NCBI RefSeq assembly: GCF_016743335.1
Contig: NZ_WCJE01000009.1
Coordinates: 1 to 64,000, forward strand
Direction: 5' to 3'
From: Streptococcus suis
GTDB taxonomy: Bacteria > Bacillota > Bacilli > Lactobacillales > Streptococcaceae
Length of the DNA: 64,000 bases
The notes below the pieces were generated by a model. It saw only the letters and a program-made list of their open reading frames with translations, was not told the origin of the DNA and did no database searches. Below are positions 42,808 through 53,040 of the stretch, piece after piece (position 1 is the first letter of the stretch; each line of letters opens with the position of its first letter). A program made the translations under genes and the position numbers.

Positions 42808-45028
42808 GCTCCCCTGCCAGCCCATCCACCTAGCCATCTTAGCGGTGGTGGCCTACTTTGCAGTCCACTCTTTTTCCCTTTTGACAATGGGCCTGCTCAG
42901 TTTGGTGTTAGCTGTCTTTGGTTTTCGGCAAGGTAAGACGGTTTTCCTCAAAACGCTGCTGCTTCTAGCCCTGTGCGGTCTGTTTTTCGGATGTCAAAAG
43001 GTCCAATGGGAGCGGGCAGACCAGTTAGCCCCAGAGCAAGTCACAACTGTGCAGGTCATTCCAGATACCATTGAAGTAAACGGGGACAGTCTGTCCTTTC
43101 GGGGTCGGGCTGACGGACAAACCTATCAGGTTTTCTACAAATTAGCTAGTCAGGAGGAACAGGCCTATTTTCAAAAACTGACAGGTCTGGTCCAACTAGA
43201 AGTGGAAGCAGAGGTCAGCCTGCCAGCTGGTCAACGTAATTTCAAGGGCTTTGACTATCAGACCTATCTGAAAACGCAGGGAATTTATCGGACAGTTAAG
43301 ATTTCTGCGATAAAGAAGATTGTCCTTGTCCAGTCGTGGAATATTTTTGACTGGTTATCAAGCTGGCGGAGGCATGCCTTGGTCTATGTCAAAACCAATT
43401 TTCCAGCTCCGATGAGTCACTACATGACAGGGCTTTTGTTTGGGGAGCTGGATAGTGATTTCGACCAGATGAGTGACCTCTATTCTAGTTTAGGAATCAT
43501 TCATCTCTTTGCCCTGTCTGGCATGCAGGTGGGATTTTTCATCGACAAGTTTCGCTGGATTTTACTGCGTTTGGGCTTGACCAAGGAAACCGTAGACAAG
43601 TTGCAGATTCCCTTTTCCATTGTTTATGCTGGTTTGACAGGCTTTTCTGTGTCGGTTGTGCGATCCTTGGTCCAGAAAATTCTGGGTAATATGGGCTTGC
43701 GGAAGCTGGATAACTTTGCGGTGACAGTTTTTGTCTGTCTGCTGATTCTGCCCCGATTTTTGCTGACAGCTGGTGGTGTCTTGACCTTTACCTATGCTTT
43801 TTTGCTGACGGTCTTTGATTTTGAGGACTTGGGGCAGGTCAAAAAGGCTGCGGTGGAGAGTCTCAGTATTTCACTTGGAATTTTGCCGGTGCTCATGACC
43901 TATTTCTATGCCTTTCAGCCCTTGTCTATTCTCTTGACTTTTGTCTTTTCCTTTATCTTTGATGTCTTGCTTTTGCCAGGTTTGTCAGTCATTTTTCTCC
44001 TGTCGCCAGTTGTCAAGATAACTTGGGTCAACGGATTTTTTGTCTTTATGGAAAAAATCATTGTCTGGGTGGCGGATTTGGGATTGCGACCTTGGATACT
44101 GGGCAAGCCGTCTGGGGTAATTCTTGTTCTCTTGCTAATCTGTCTCTTCTTACTTTATGATTTCCACAGGAAAAAGAACTGGCTCCTAGGTCTGAGCCTG
44201 GTCCTCGCTCTGCTATTTTTCATAACCAAACACCCGCTGGAAAACGAGGTGACGGTGGTGGATATCGGGCAGGGGGACAGTATCTTTTTGCGGGATATGC
44301 GGGGGCGGACGGTCCTGATTGATGTGGGCGGACGGGTTGATTTTGCGGCTAAGGAGGAGTGGCAGGAGCGGTCTTCGCAGGCTAATGCAGAGCGGACTTT
44401 GATTCCCTATCTGCATAGTCGGGGCGTGGACAGGATTGATAGTTTAGTCCTGACCCATACCGACGCAGACCATGTGGGCGATGTGCTGGAAGTGGCCAAG
44501 CAGGTCCAGATTGGTCGGATTTACGTGTCGCCTGGAAGTCTGGCGGTGCCTGACTTTGTAGCAACTCTGAAAAAAATCAATGTGCCTATCCATGTGATAA
44601 AAGTGGGTGACCGCTTGCCGATTTTTAACTCCTATCTGGAAGTCCTCTATCCAGACGGGACAGGGGACGGAGGTAATAATGATTCCATTGTTCTCTACGG
44701 TCGCTTGCTGGAAACCAATTTCCTCTTTACAGGGGACTTGGAGCAGGGAGAGTTGGACTTGATTAAAACCTATCCCAATCTGCCTGTTGATGTTCTCAAA
44801 GCTGGTCACCACGGCTCCAAAGGCTCTTCCTATCCTGAATTTTTGGACCATATCGGAGCCAAGATTGCCCTGGTATCAGCAGGAGAAAGTAACCGCTACA
44901 AGCATCCTCACCAAGAAACCTTGGACCGTTTTGACAGCCGGAATATCCAAGTCTATCGAACTGATCAGCAGGGCGCCATTCGCTTTCGAGGCTGGAAGAA
45001 GTGGCGAATTGAAACGGTGAGGGAGTGA
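42791..45028 (+). CDS. comEC: competence DNA channel ComEC/Rec2
   Basis: Polytopic membrane protein of 745 residues forming the DNA translocation channel in natural transformation. The start at 42791 (MSRLSKLPCQPIHLA) overlaps comEA by 17 bases; the longer reading upstream is shadow sequence. It has an N-terminal OB-like extracellular region, a central competence domain with GLLFGELDS and HLFALSGMQVGFFID, and a C-terminal metallo-beta-lactamase-like domain with DIGQGDSIFLRD, VLTHTDADHVGDVL and LKAGHHGSKGSSYPEFL. Confidence 0.95.
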   Translation: MSRLSKLPCQPIHLAILAVVAYFAVHSFSLLTMGLLSLVLAVFGFRQGKTVFLKTLLLLALCGLFFGCQKVQWERADQLAPEQVTTVQVIPDTIEVNGDSLSFRGRADGQTYQVFYKLASQEEQAYFQKLTGLVQLEVEAEVSLPAGQRNFKGFDYQTYLKTQGIYRTVKISAIKKIVLVQSWNIFDWLSSWRRHALVYVKTNFPAPMSHYMTGLLFGELDSDFDQMSDLYSSLGIIHLFALSGMQVGFFIDKFRWILLRLGLTKETVDKLQIPFSIVYAGLTGFSVSVVRSLVQKILGNMGLRKLDNFAVTVFVCLLILPRFLLTAGGVLTFTYAFLLTVFDFEDLGQVKKAAVESLSISLGILPVLMTYFYAFQPLSILLTFVFSFIFDVLLLPGLSVIFLLSPVVKITWVNGFFVFMEKIIVWVADLGLRPWILGKPSGVILVLLLICLFLLYDFHRKKNWLLGLSLVLALLFFITKHPLENEVTVVDIGQGDSIFLRDMRGRTVLIDVGGRVDFAAKEEWQERSSQANAERTLIPYLHSRGVDRIDSLVLTHTDADHVGDVLEVAKQVQIGRIYVSPGSLAVPDFVATLKKINVPIHVIKVGDRLPIFNSYLEVLYPDGTGDGGNNDSIVLYGRLLETNFLFTGDLEQGELDLIKTYPNLPVDVLKAGHHGSKGSSYPEFLDHIGAKIALVSAGESNRYKHPHQETLDRFDSRNIQVYRTDQQGAIRFRGWKKWRIETVRE

Positions 45029-45040
45029 TGGTTTTAAAAA

Positions 45041-45094
45041 AGGGCCCTATAATCTCTCTGGTGGATTTACCCACTGCAGAAATTATAGTGCCCA
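45041..45094. terminator. long hairpin after comEC
   Basis: GGGCCCTATAATCTC and GAAATTATAGTGCCC pair as outer arms around an inner GGTGG/CCCAC stem. It may terminate comEC. The look also recalls inverted IS or MITE ends. Confidence 0.45.
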
Positions 45095-45302
45095 TTAGGG
45101 GAGTTGGATAGCCTCAGCTTTTTAGCAAGTTATTCATGTATGTAGTTTATTCTAGTTGGTACTCGTTTCTTATCTCCACAAAGTTCTTTGGAGAGGAGGT
45201 GAGAAGACGACATTACAGTCTCTCAGGATAGATTTGGTTGATTTCCCAAAAGTCCCTTCAGAAGGAGTTGATCGCTTCTGAGAAGTAATCTTATATTGAA
45301 TC
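45095..45302. other. intergenic stretch between comEC and the M26 protease
   Basis: No coding potential or recognisable RNA was seen. Short inverted fragments (for example GAGGAGGTGAGAAG and TCAGAAGGAG-type purine runs) suggest decayed repeat material. Confidence 0.35.
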
Positions 45303-45342
45303 ACCCCAAAAGTTAGATAGAAATATCTAACTTTTTTGGGGT
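45303..45342. terminator. bidirectional terminator between comEC and the M26 protease
   Basis: ACCCCAAAAGTTAGATA - GAAA - TATCTAACTTTTTTGGGGT, a near-perfect stem with A/T runs in both arms, ends both convergent genes. Confidence 0.85.
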
Positions 45343-45354
45343 AGTATATATTAT

Positions 45355-48300
45355 TTACTTTTCCTTTTTAGTTTTGAGAAGAGGCAAGATAGCCCAACCA
45401 AGTCCTAAAGATACTAGGAAAATGTATCCCAATCTAGATAGGAAGTTTTCTTTTTGCTCACCAGTTTTTGGTAATAGTGCGCCATTGGTTTGTTGAAGCT
45501 GGCTCGGAGAAACGATAGCATCATGTTGTCTATTCGACAGATATTCTATCGATTTTGGTGTCTCTGCGAGCTTCATTGGAGTAGGGATTGCTTCATTAGT
45601 TGGCAATGTTGGTGGCAAAATCGGTACAAGATTTGGAGTATCTGGTTTTTCTTCCTTGTTTGGGAGGTTATCGGTACTGCGACTTCCGATTTTGATAACT
45701 TGTTCAATCGGCTCAAGGAGGATGGTATCAGAAATAATTTCTTCATTGTTTCTTCCAACGACCGCTCCATTTATGAGAGCAATAATTTGTCGTTGACCGT
45801 CTTTTCCTTGTACAAGGATAATTTCTTCTCCCTGTTTCAACTGATTATCCACGATGTATTTCGTTTGGAAAGGAATTGGTATGATTGTTGTACTCCATTT
45901 GAGTTCAGGTTTTATGTGTTGTTCAGGAGCAGTTTCGGGAACTTTTATTTCTAAAGTTCCGATTTTCACGACATGCTCAACTGGTTCGATTGTTTCCGTT
46001 ACGGTGTTCGCAGTAATGTTTCCAGTTTTGGTATCCAGTGTGTAGGTCGTAGTGATGATTTCCTTGCCTTCTTTCCCTTGAGTGATGGTCTCTGTGTGTC
46101 CTTTTGGCAATTCAGGGTCTTCTACGGTAGTTGTCTTGTATTTCAAGACGTTGGTTACAACAACTGGTTTTGTACCGACAACGACAATTTCGTTTTGTGG
46201 TTTTTCAAGGACTTCTCTTACCGGCTCAGAACCTTCTGTCTCAGTAATTTTTGCCTTTCCAAGTTTTCCGCTAGAGATGGTTTCTTTTTCTCCAGCTGTT
46301 CTGTTTTCGTCAGCTTGGTAGATAACTGTAAACGGAATCTCTTCGAATCGAACGGTTGTTTGAGGGGAAGATTTGGTTCCGATTTTCACAACTTTTTCGA
46401 CTGGTTCAATTGTTTCCGTTACGGTGTTCGCAGTAATGTTTCCAGTTTTGGTATCCAGTGTGTAGGTTGTAGTAATGATTTCCTTGCCTTCTTTACCTTG
46501 AGTGACGGTCTCTGTGTGTCCTTTTGGCAATTCAGGGTCTTCTACGGTAGTTGTCTTGTATTTCAAGATGTTGGTTACAACAACTGGTTTTGTACCGACA
46601 GCGACAATTTCGTTTTGTGGTTTTTCAAGGACTTCTCTTACTGGCTCAGAACCTTCTGTCTCAGTAATTTTTACCTTTCCAAGTTTTCCGCTAGAGATGG
46701 TTTCTTTTTCCCCAGCCGTTCTGTTTTCGTCGGCTTGATAGATAGTTGTAAATGGAATCTCTTCAAAACGAACGGTTGTTTGAGGGGAAGTCGTATAGCG
46801 CCAGTAACCGGTATAGAATTGTCGTTTTGTAGTACTATTAGAATCAAGTTCCCATCTGTCAAAGACCCATCTTCCATCCCCATCTACAACTATTTCAGTA
46901 ATCGCTTCTGGTTGTGGAATCGCTTGATTAGGACTTTCCTTATCTTCTGGCAATAAATCTTCGACTTCACTTGGCAATATCTTATCAAGTTCTACGGATT
47001 CAAAATAATATCCTGCTGAGTAAGGCTGATGATAGATGTAATTTCCGTCTTTGTCCATTTTAAGTATTTCATCCAGCGGTATTAGCTTGACTGAAAGGCC
47101 ACTTTGTTTAGAAGCAATAGTGACAAATGTCTTACCGTCTGATTCAGAGAAATTCATATCTTTGCGTTTAAACTGGATAGTCGCTTGTCCGTCTAAATCT
47201 TGTAAGGCTAATTGTCCCTTATCTGTGAATCCTAATATTCCATCTCCTTTAAGTGATTGGAAACGAGCTTCTAAATCTCCCAAATTTATTTGGCTACCAG
47301 TTTCTACTGTTAATGCCTGTTGGATTGGATTGAGTGATTGGCTGTTTAGGGAGATAAAGGAATTGTTTTTTACTATGAGATTTGAGATGTTTTTTAACTC
47401 TACATTACTTGCTTTGCTATTATTAAAAATAAGGGTTACCTGATTGGTTTCAGGTGCTTGGAATTTATTGACCTGATTACTTTCGGAAGTGATTGTAACA
47501 GGAGAAGGTGTAGTCACTTCGACACCGTTTTTAATTTGTGTACCATTTGCAATCGCAATATCTGCGGCATTTTGGACGGTCATCTTATCGAAAACAGTTT
47601 CATTTGTATTTAAAATTTTCAAACTGGATTCACGCTTATCAGTTGTATCTGCTGATGAACCTATGATAAGACTAGGGCGTTTATCAGTTTGACGATTGGA
47701 TATAAGAGTGGATACATGATCCATTGTCACTTGACCATCTATGTAGATGTTTCCAGGGACATTGCTTTCTGTTAAAGCATGAATACTTAAATTACGTAGG
47801 GTAACGTTATTTGAAATTTGAATACTCTCATTAAAAATAATCGCATTTTCACTGCTATCACTCTCAATGGTAACTGCTTTATTGATGACGAGTGGAGTTC
47901 GCTCGGTGGCATTGCCGACCAGTTTGATGATAGTACCATCTGTAGCTTTCTGCAAGGCTTCAGCCAAACTTCCCATAGGGGTATCTTCTGTCAGTCCTTG
48001 TCCGTTTCCGCCATTTTTTACATAGATAATGTCAGATTGTTTTGGTGCTTCAAAGATACTAGCTTCTAGATTGTTAAACTGTAGAGCTTTGTTTAGAATA
48101 TCTAATTTAACTTTACGGACATTAGTTGCTAACCGAGCAACTGAAGCTTTTTGAGCTGCTTGGTCTAACTGCGTTTGAGTAACAGTGGAACGACTGTTAA
48201 GTAGACTGTTAATTGAATTTCGATAGGTGGTTAATACTGCTAAATCAGCTTTTATAGCTGTTTCTAACTCTTTCTCCAATTGGCTAGTTTGCCACAATTG

Positions 48301-50985
48301 ATTAACCGGTTCCTTATCTTCTAACCGTTTATATTGCGCTTTTTTGAAACTAGCCCAATCTGAATATTCGTTTCCTAAGATTGCTTTAAAAGCTTCTGAG
48401 TCGCTATTGTATCTGTTACTAATGTAACTTATAAAGGCATCCCAGCCTTTCCATGCCAATATTTCATATGCATGTCGCTTGAAAGAGATATCTCCAACGG
48501 TATTATTGCCACTTGGAGCTTCTGAAGCACCGTAGAAGCTTTCTAGAAGTGGGACATGATCATATTGGTTATGACTTAATTCCGTTAGGATAGGGGAAAT
48601 TCCACGAGGGATAAACTGACCACTGACTGCATCTTGGTCAACCAAATCATTGATGCTAGTTGGTTTAGTAAGTGAAGCAACCGTCAACTGCCCATAGGGG
48701 AGAAATGCATCGTTGGTAGAAGGGAGACTGGTGGTTGTCGTGCTAGTGTTAGAAGTGGTATTGCGAGGTACTTGGACGACCTTATTGAAATAAGTAGCTA
48801 ATTCATTCTCTGCTAGGGATTTTAAAGCAACCCTCGCTTCAACAGCTTCTAAATAAGCGACTAAATCAACAAGATTTTTTGTGTAATTTGCTAACTTTTC
48901 TGTAGAAGTTTGAGGTGTTAATGCTTGAGTACGATTAGAACTTTCAGCAATAGTGAGAGTGGTATTCAAATTAAAGACAGGTTTGTACTCACCAGGAACA
49001 CCGTTTTGTGTATTATCAATTACTTCAAATAAACCTCGTGCATACACTTCAGGTCCTTGACCAGCTCGTCGACCTTCTTTTCGATAAGTTCCACCGAACA
49101 ACCTAGCCTCATCGTTTGTATGAGTCATTTCGTGAGTGAACAGTGCGACACCTGAAAGGTTACTGTGCATAAAGCGTGTCTCGTAGGCTTTAATCATATT
49201 TTCACCATTTGCAACACCTCCTAGTCCAACTCCTGAACGAACATAATTTTCCCAGAGATTCATTGGAGAGAAGAAGTTGAGTACCGCAGAATGTGCAGAA
49301 GTGCCTTCGTTAGGTGACCAAGTGTGTGCTTTGGTGGTCTCGTTATAGACATTCATCGTATCAACTGCTAGTGTAAATGGAATAGTTGTACTATCTTTTT
49401 TAGCAGAGTTAAGGAAAGTCAACCAATTTTCTTGGTAGGTAAGGATTTTTTCGAAGAAAGTAGATGTAGGTTGTTGTACCCCACGTTCTTTAGTAAAGTT
49501 TTTCAACTCAGGGTACAGGTCTGTATACGAATCTAAAAGTCCAAGAGTCAAACTATTGCTAGTACCCGCAACGTAAATTCCTCTTCCTTGTGAGAGGATA
49601 GGGAGAATGTAATCTGGCTTATTTGTTTTTAATAATTCAAAGATGGAGATGTTTGGGCTTGTTCCAATCAAAGCTTGGGACTGTTCTGTAAAGTAACTAT
49701 TGACATCTTTACCTTTTGATTGAGCAATTTTTTCAACCAATTCAGCCGTAGACTTAGTACCGGTATATTGGCTAATTAGGCGTTCCTTGAACTGATTCTG
49801 ATTGAGATTTAAGGCAAGTGACCGTTTATCAGTAATACGACCACCATAAGCCATCAATCGGTCATAGGCACTTGTTTGGTCTGCTTGGATATTACCAATT
49901 GTGTGGGGAGTAAAGACAAGAGTTTGTGGTAAATCTTTTTCAAAGGAGTATTGTTGCTGGAGATAAAGGACGCCACGGTAGAGTTGACTAAGATTATTTT
50001 TTAGAGTTTCAACTGTAAGCCCTGATTTTTCCGTAAGTAGCTGACCATTGTTATATGCAAGTAGTTGTTGGAAAGTGTTTTTCGCCTCAGGCGCAAGAGC
50101 TTCAATACTCGCATCTTCGTAGAGGTTTTTGTTCGCTTCAATCAGTGCTAATTTTCTTGCTTCTTCTACTTTTTCAGCATTAGAGAGATTTTTGTATTTT
50201 TCATCCAATCTAATCTTTTGGATCAGTGGAATGAAATACTTCGTTGAGTCAGCAGGGCTTAACCATTCTTTAGGTTTCACAACATCTAGTAAAGCTACTT
50301 TATCAGCGCTGGTTTCAAAGTTTGTGAGAATGAGGTTGCTAAGTGTTTGTTTCTCTTCAGCGTTTAGAGATGCTATCGTTTTAGACTGAGTGATGCTTCC
50401 TTTTTCGATTGCTTGGATTGCAGTATCATTTCCAGACACAGTAGTTGTGGGGCTTGTATTGGTTGCGGCACGAAGGGCTGTTGTTCCTTCGCTTGTGTTA
50501 GGTTGCTCTGCTTTAAGACTGGCGTCGATAGTTTCTATTTTAGAGGATGATTCAGGGGAGTAAAGAGCAGTAGTTTCCGTTGGTAACTCTACTTCATTTA
50601 CTGAGCTCTCTGTTGAAGATGAAGTTGTAGTGGTGTCTACGGTATTTGCAAGGTGGTCAGTATGACTGGCGGTAGATTCGGGTACCGCTTGTTCCGGACT
50701 GGTACTTTTTTCTGTATCAGTTTGTCCCTCAACCGTATTATCTATGGTGATTTCTTCTTGAGTAGTAGTTTCCGTATTTTGAATGCTCTCTCTATTGTTA
50801 GGAGTTTCCGTAGGTTGAGTAGGGATGTTTTCCTCTTCGCCTGTTGCGTTGCTAACAATAACTTCAACACTCTTTTCAGCGGCTGCTACAGTACTGTTTC
50901 CTTGAGTAAGAAATGCAAATCCGATACAAATGGACACAACACCGATTGATAATTTTTTTATAGAAAATCTTTGTTTCCGTTCCAT
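45355..50985 (-). CDS. M26-family (IgA1 protease/ZmpB-type) zinc metalloprotease, C-terminal LPXTG
   Basis: Giant surface protein of 1876 residues. A YSIRK-like signal (FSIKKLSIGVVSICIGFAFL) is followed by a long Thr/Ser/Glu-rich region to about residue 170. The catalytic part has HEMTH at 618-622 and E646 in GPEVYARGLFE, the HExxH...E pattern of M26 zinc proteases. A beta-helix-like stretch follows (about 1060-1330). Two almost identical 140-residue G5-type units (copies encoded at 46380-46799 and 45960-46379) and a further diverged one precede LPKTG at 1838-1842, a membrane span and KTKKEK. Classical IgA1 proteases carry LPXTG near the N-terminus, so C-terminal sorting is distinctive. The substrate (IgA, mucin or other host protein) cannot be told. 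Confidence 0.9.
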   Translation of the reverse strand: MERKQRFSIKKLSIGVVSICIGFAFLTQGNSTVAAAEKSVEVIVSNATGEEENIPTQPTETPNNRESIQNTETTTQEEITIDNTVEGQTDTEKSTSPEQAVPESTASHTDHLANTVDTTTTSSSTESSVNEVELPTETTALYSPESSSKIETIDASLKAEQPNTSEGTTALRAATNTSPTTTVSGNDTAIQAIEKGSITQSKTIASLNAEEKQTLSNLILTNFETSADKVALLDVVKPKEWLSPADSTKYFIPLIQKIRLDEKYKNLSNAEKVEEARKLALIEANKNLYEDASIEALAPEAKNTFQQLLAYNNGQLLTEKSGLTVETLKNNLSQLYRGVLYLQQQYSFEKDLPQTLVFTPHTIGNIQADQTSAYDRLMAYGGRITDKRSLALNLNQNQFKERLISQYTGTKSTAELVEKIAQSKGKDVNSYFTEQSQALIGTSPNISIFELLKTNKPDYILPILSQGRGIYVAGTSNSLTLGLLDSYTDLYPELKNFTKERGVQQPTSTFFEKILTYQENWLTFLNSAKKDSTTIPFTLAVDTMNVYNETTKAHTWSPNEGTSAHSAVLNFFSPMNLWENYVRSGVGLGGVANGENMIKAYETRFMHSNLSGVALFTHEMTHTNDEARLFGGTYRKEGRRAGQGPEVYARGLFEVIDNTQNGVPGEYKPVFNLNTTLTIAESSNRTQALTPQTSTEKLANYTKNLVDLVAYLEAVEARVALKSLAENELATYFNKVVQVPRNTTSNTSTTTTSLPSTNDAFLPYGQLTVASLTKPTSINDLVDQDAVSGQFIPRGISPILTELSHNQYDHVPLLESFYGASEAPSGNNTVGDISFKRHAYEILAWKGWDAFISYISNRYNSDSEAFKAILGNEYSDWASFKKAQYKRLEDKEPVNQLWQTSQLEKELETAIKADLAVLTTYRNSINSLLNSRSTVTQTQLDQAAQKASVARLATNVRKVKLDILNKALQFNNLEASIFEAPKQSDIIYVKNGGNGQGLTEDTPMGSLAEALQKATDGTIIKLVGNATERTPLVINKAVTIESDSSENAIIFNESIQISNNVTLRNLSIHALTESNVPGNIYIDGQVTMDHVSTLISNRQTDKRPSLIIGSSADTTDKRESSLKILNTNETVFDKMTVQNAADIAIANGTQIKNGVEVTTPSPVTITSESNQVNKFQAPETNQVTLIFNNSKASNVELKNISNLIVKNNSFISLNSQSLNPIQQALTVETGSQINLGDLEARFQSLKGDGILGFTDKGQLALQDLDGQATIQFKRKDMNFSESDGKTFVTIASKQSGLSVKLIPLDEILKMDKDGNYIYHQPYSAGYYFESVELDKILPSEVEDLLPEDKESPNQAIPQPEAITEIVVDGDGRWVFDRWELDSNSTTKRQFYTGYWRYTTSPQTTVRFEEIPFTTIYQADENRTAGEKETISSGKLGKVKITETEGSEPVREVLEKPQNEIVAVGTKPVVVTNILKYKTTTVEDPELPKGHTETVTQGKEGKEIITTTYTLDTKTGNITANTVTETIEPVEKVVKIGTKSSPQTTVRFEEIPFTVIYQADENRTAGEKETISSGKLGKAKITETEGSEPVREVLEKPQNEIVVVGTKPVVVTNVLKYKTTTVEDPELPKGHTETITQGKEGKEIITTTYTLDTKTGNITANTVTETIEPVEHVVKIGTLEIKVPETAPEQHIKPELKWSTTIIPIPFQTKYIVDNQLKQGEEIILVQGKDGQRQIIALINGAVVGRNNEEIISDTILLEPIEQVIKIGSRSTDNLPNKEEKPDTPNLVPILPPTLPTNEAIPTPMKLAETPKSIEYLSNRQHDAIVSPSQLQQTNGALLPKTGEQKENFLSRLGYIFLVSLGLGWAILPLLKTKKEK
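45960..46799 (-). repeat. two 420-bp direct tandem repeats in the M26 protease gene
   Basis: Sequence from about 45960 to 46379 repeats almost base for base at 46380-46799 (for example the blocks around CGATTGTTTCCGTTACGGTG and TTTGGCAATTCAGGGTCTTC). Each encodes one G5-type 140-residue module. Near identity implies recent duplication or ongoing homogenisation, and copy number could vary between strains. Confidence 0.9.
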
Positions 50986-51019
50986 ATTTTCCCCTTTTCT
51001 AGTTCATGTTGTTATCTAG

Positions 51020-51048
51020 AATATAACAGAAATTAAGCGTTTTTGCAA
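51020..51048 (-). promoter_or_regulatory. promoter of the M26 protease
   Basis: On the minus strand TTGCAA (51043-51048), a 17-base spacer and TATATT (51020-51025) form a good sigma-A promoter; AAAAGGGGAAAAT is the ribosome binding site. Confidence 0.65.
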
Positions 51049-51130
51049 ATAGTATAGTAATTGATTTTGTTAGACACTTTGCCAGCCTCATTGCTTTTGT
51101 GGTAAAATGAAAACAGAATATGAGGTATAC

Positions 51131-52162
51131 ATGTTAGTTATTGAACAGATTGAAAAATTAAAAAAAGAGAAATTAGAGCTTCTGACCGTTTTATGCGGTG
51201 AAGACATCGGACAATACCAAATAGCGAAAGACTCACTTCTTCGGAAGCTTGATTTTGATGCGGCAGATTTAGGTTTTGCCTATTTTGATATGTCGGAGGC
51301 TGATTATCATCAGGTAGATTTGGATTTGGTTTCTCTCCCATTTTTTTCAGACGAAAAAGTTGTCATACTGGATTATTTTTCTGATTTGACCACAGACAAG
51401 AAGCGGCATTTGACAGACGATGAGCTTAAACAGTTTGAGGCTTATTTGGAAAATCCTGTCGAAACAACACGTTTGATTATCCTAGCCCCAGGAAAGTTGG
51501 ATAGCAAGCGACGCCTGGTTAAACTCCTCAAACGAGATGGACTAGTATTAGAAGCCAATCCTCTGAAGGAGATGGATTTGAAAAATCATTTCCAAAAGGA
51601 GATAATGCGTTTTGGATTGCAGATGGGAGGAGAGGTTTTTCAATATCTTTTAGAAAAGTCCAATTTTGATTTTGCAGAAATCAGTAAGAACCTAGTCTTT
51701 CTTCAATCTTATAAGGGAAAAGAGACGATTGAAATTTCAGATATTGATGCGGCTATCCCCAAGACACTACAGGATAATATCTTTGATTTAACACAGTTAA
51801 TTCTACAATCCAAGGTAGACGAGGCTCGCAACTTAGTTCGTGACTTGCGGTTGCAAGGGGAGGAAGAGGTTAAGTTGATTGCCATCATGTTAACTCAATT
51901 TCGAACCTATCTACAAGTGCAAATCCTAGTAGAGCAAGGCCGAGGGGAACAGCAGATAGTAGCTGAGTTATCAACTATTATGGGGCGTAAGGTGAATCCA
52001 TACCAAGTAAAGTATGCTTTGCGTGATTCACGCCATCTGTCCATTGGATTTTTGAAAAAAGTTGTTCGATTATTGATAGAAACAGATTATCAAATCAAGA
52101 CAGGACGGTTTGATAAGGATTACTTGTTTGATCTTACATTGTTAAAAATTGCAACGAGTTAA
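51131..52162 (+). CDS. holA: DNA polymerase III delta subunit
   Basis: Clamp-loader subunit of 343 residues that opens the sliding clamp. The ATG at 51131 (MLVIEQIEKLKKEK) is chosen because an upstream in-frame ATG at 51107 falls within the likely -10 (TGGTAAAAT, 51100-51108) and GAGG stands five bases before 51131. The N-terminal AAA-like region shows LTVLCGEDIGQYQ and RLIILAPGKLDSKRRLVKLLK; the middle NIFDLTQLILQSKVDEA and C-terminal collar helices follow. Next to sodA, an arrangement known in streptococci. Confidence 0.93.
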   Translation: MLVIEQIEKLKKEKLELLTVLCGEDIGQYQIAKDSLLRKLDFDAADLGFAYFDMSEADYHQVDLDLVSLPFFSDEKVVILDYFSDLTTDKKRHLTDDELKQFEAYLENPVETTRLIILAPGKLDSKRRLVKLLKRDGLVLEANPLKEMDLKNHFQKEIMRFGLQMGGEVFQYLLEKSNFDFAEISKNLVFLQSYKGKETIEISDIDAAIPKTLQDNIFDLTQLILQSKVDEARNLVRDLRLQGEEEVKLIAIMLTQFRTYLQVQILVEQGRGEQQIVAELSTIMGRKVNPYQVKYALRDSRHLSIGFLKKVVRLLIETDYQIKTGRFDKDYLFDLTLLKIATS

Positions 52163-52192
52163 GTGTCTGATTAGTATTTTCAGACAAAAAAA

Positions 52193-52221
52193 TTGAAAAG
52201 GCTCTCACATTGGAGTAGAAT
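52193..52221 (+). promoter_or_regulatory. sodA promoter
   Basis: TTGAAA, 17-base spacer and TAGAAT before a TAGGAGAAAAC ribosome binding site. Confidence 0.6.
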
Positions 52222-52253
52222 AGAACTATCACTTAGTATAGGAGAAAACGAAA

Positions 52254-52859
52254 ATGGCAATTATTTTACCAGACCTTCCATACGCATACGATGCCTTGGA
52301 ACCACATATTGATGCAGAAACAATGACCCTGCACCATGACAAGCACCATGCAACTTATGTTGCAAATGCTAATGCAGCCCTTGAAAAACACCCAGAAATC
52401 GGTGAAGACTTGGTAGCACTTTTGTCAGATGTGGAGCAAATTCCAGCTGACATTCGTCAAGCTTTGATTAACAACGGTGGTGGTCATTTGAACCATGCTC
52501 TTTTCTGGGAATTGCTTACACCTGAAAAAACAGACATTTCAGCAGAATTGGCAGCCGATATTGATGCGACCTTTGGTTCATTTGATGCCTTCAAAGATGC
52601 CTTCACAACTGCAGCAACAACTCGTTTCGGTTCAGGCTGGGCTTTCTTGGTTGTTAATAAAGAAGGTAAGTTGGAAGTTATCTCAACTGCTAACCAAGAC
52701 ACACCAATCATGCAAGGTTTGAAACCAATCTTGGCATTGGATGTTTGGGAGCATGCTTACTACCTTAACTACCGTAACGTCCGTCCAAACTACATCAAAG
52801 CCTTCTTTGAAGTGATTAACTGGGACAAGGTTAACGAACTTTATAAAGCAGCTAAATAA
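52254..52859 (+). CDS. sodA: manganese/iron superoxide dismutase
   Basis: Converts superoxide to oxygen and hydrogen peroxide in the cytosol. The 201-residue protein shows the metal-binding and active-site segments [28 protein letters not shown] and [13 protein letters not shown], typical of streptococcal SodA with manganese preference. The opening [19 protein letters not shown] is the standard SOD N-terminus. Followed by a MITE-like repeat rather than a simple terminator. Confidence 0.97.
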   Translation: MAIILPDLPYAYDALEPHIDAETMTLHHDKHHATYVANANAALEKHPEIGEDLVALLSDVEQIPADIRQALINNGGGHLNHALFWELLTPEKTDISAELAADIDATFGSFDAFKDAFTTAATTRFGSGWAFLVVNKEGKLEVISTANQDTPIMQGLKPILALDVWEHAYYLNYRNVRPNYIKAFFEVINWDKVNELYKAAK

Positions 52860-52864
52860 GAGCA

Positions 52865-53034
52865 GTGAGGCTGGGTAAAAAGCCCAGCACCGCTTCTCAA
52901 CGTTAGTGTCAACATCTCAGCGCAGTGGTTGATTGGCAGATTTATTCGTGTTTTACACTCCAAATCTGACCTAATCAACTGTGCGGGGGTGGGAAGACGA
53001 ACTCTTCTATGAATGGTCGAGTTCTTTCCCACTC
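52865..53034 (+). repeat. MITE-like element after sodA
   Basis: Begins GTGAGGCTGGGTAAAAAGCCCAGC and ends GAGTTCTTTCCCACTCCC. It shares, in inverse orientation, the block GTGTCAACATCTCAGCGCAG ... TTCGTGTTTTACACTCCAAA with the element that splits the MATE gene, but it is about 100 bp shorter. Its hairpins may also terminate sodA. Confidence 0.8.
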
Positions 53035-53040
53035 CCTTTT

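Noticed and set aside
45973..46956. 327-codon plus-strand reading opposite the M26 protease repeats
   Set aside because: It mirrors the tandem G5 modules, is rich in Phe, Ser and Cys, and lacks a start region. It is an antisense shadow of a long coding gene.
51107..51130. Upstream holA start at 51107
   Set aside because: This ATG lies within the probable -10 box and has no ribosome binding site.
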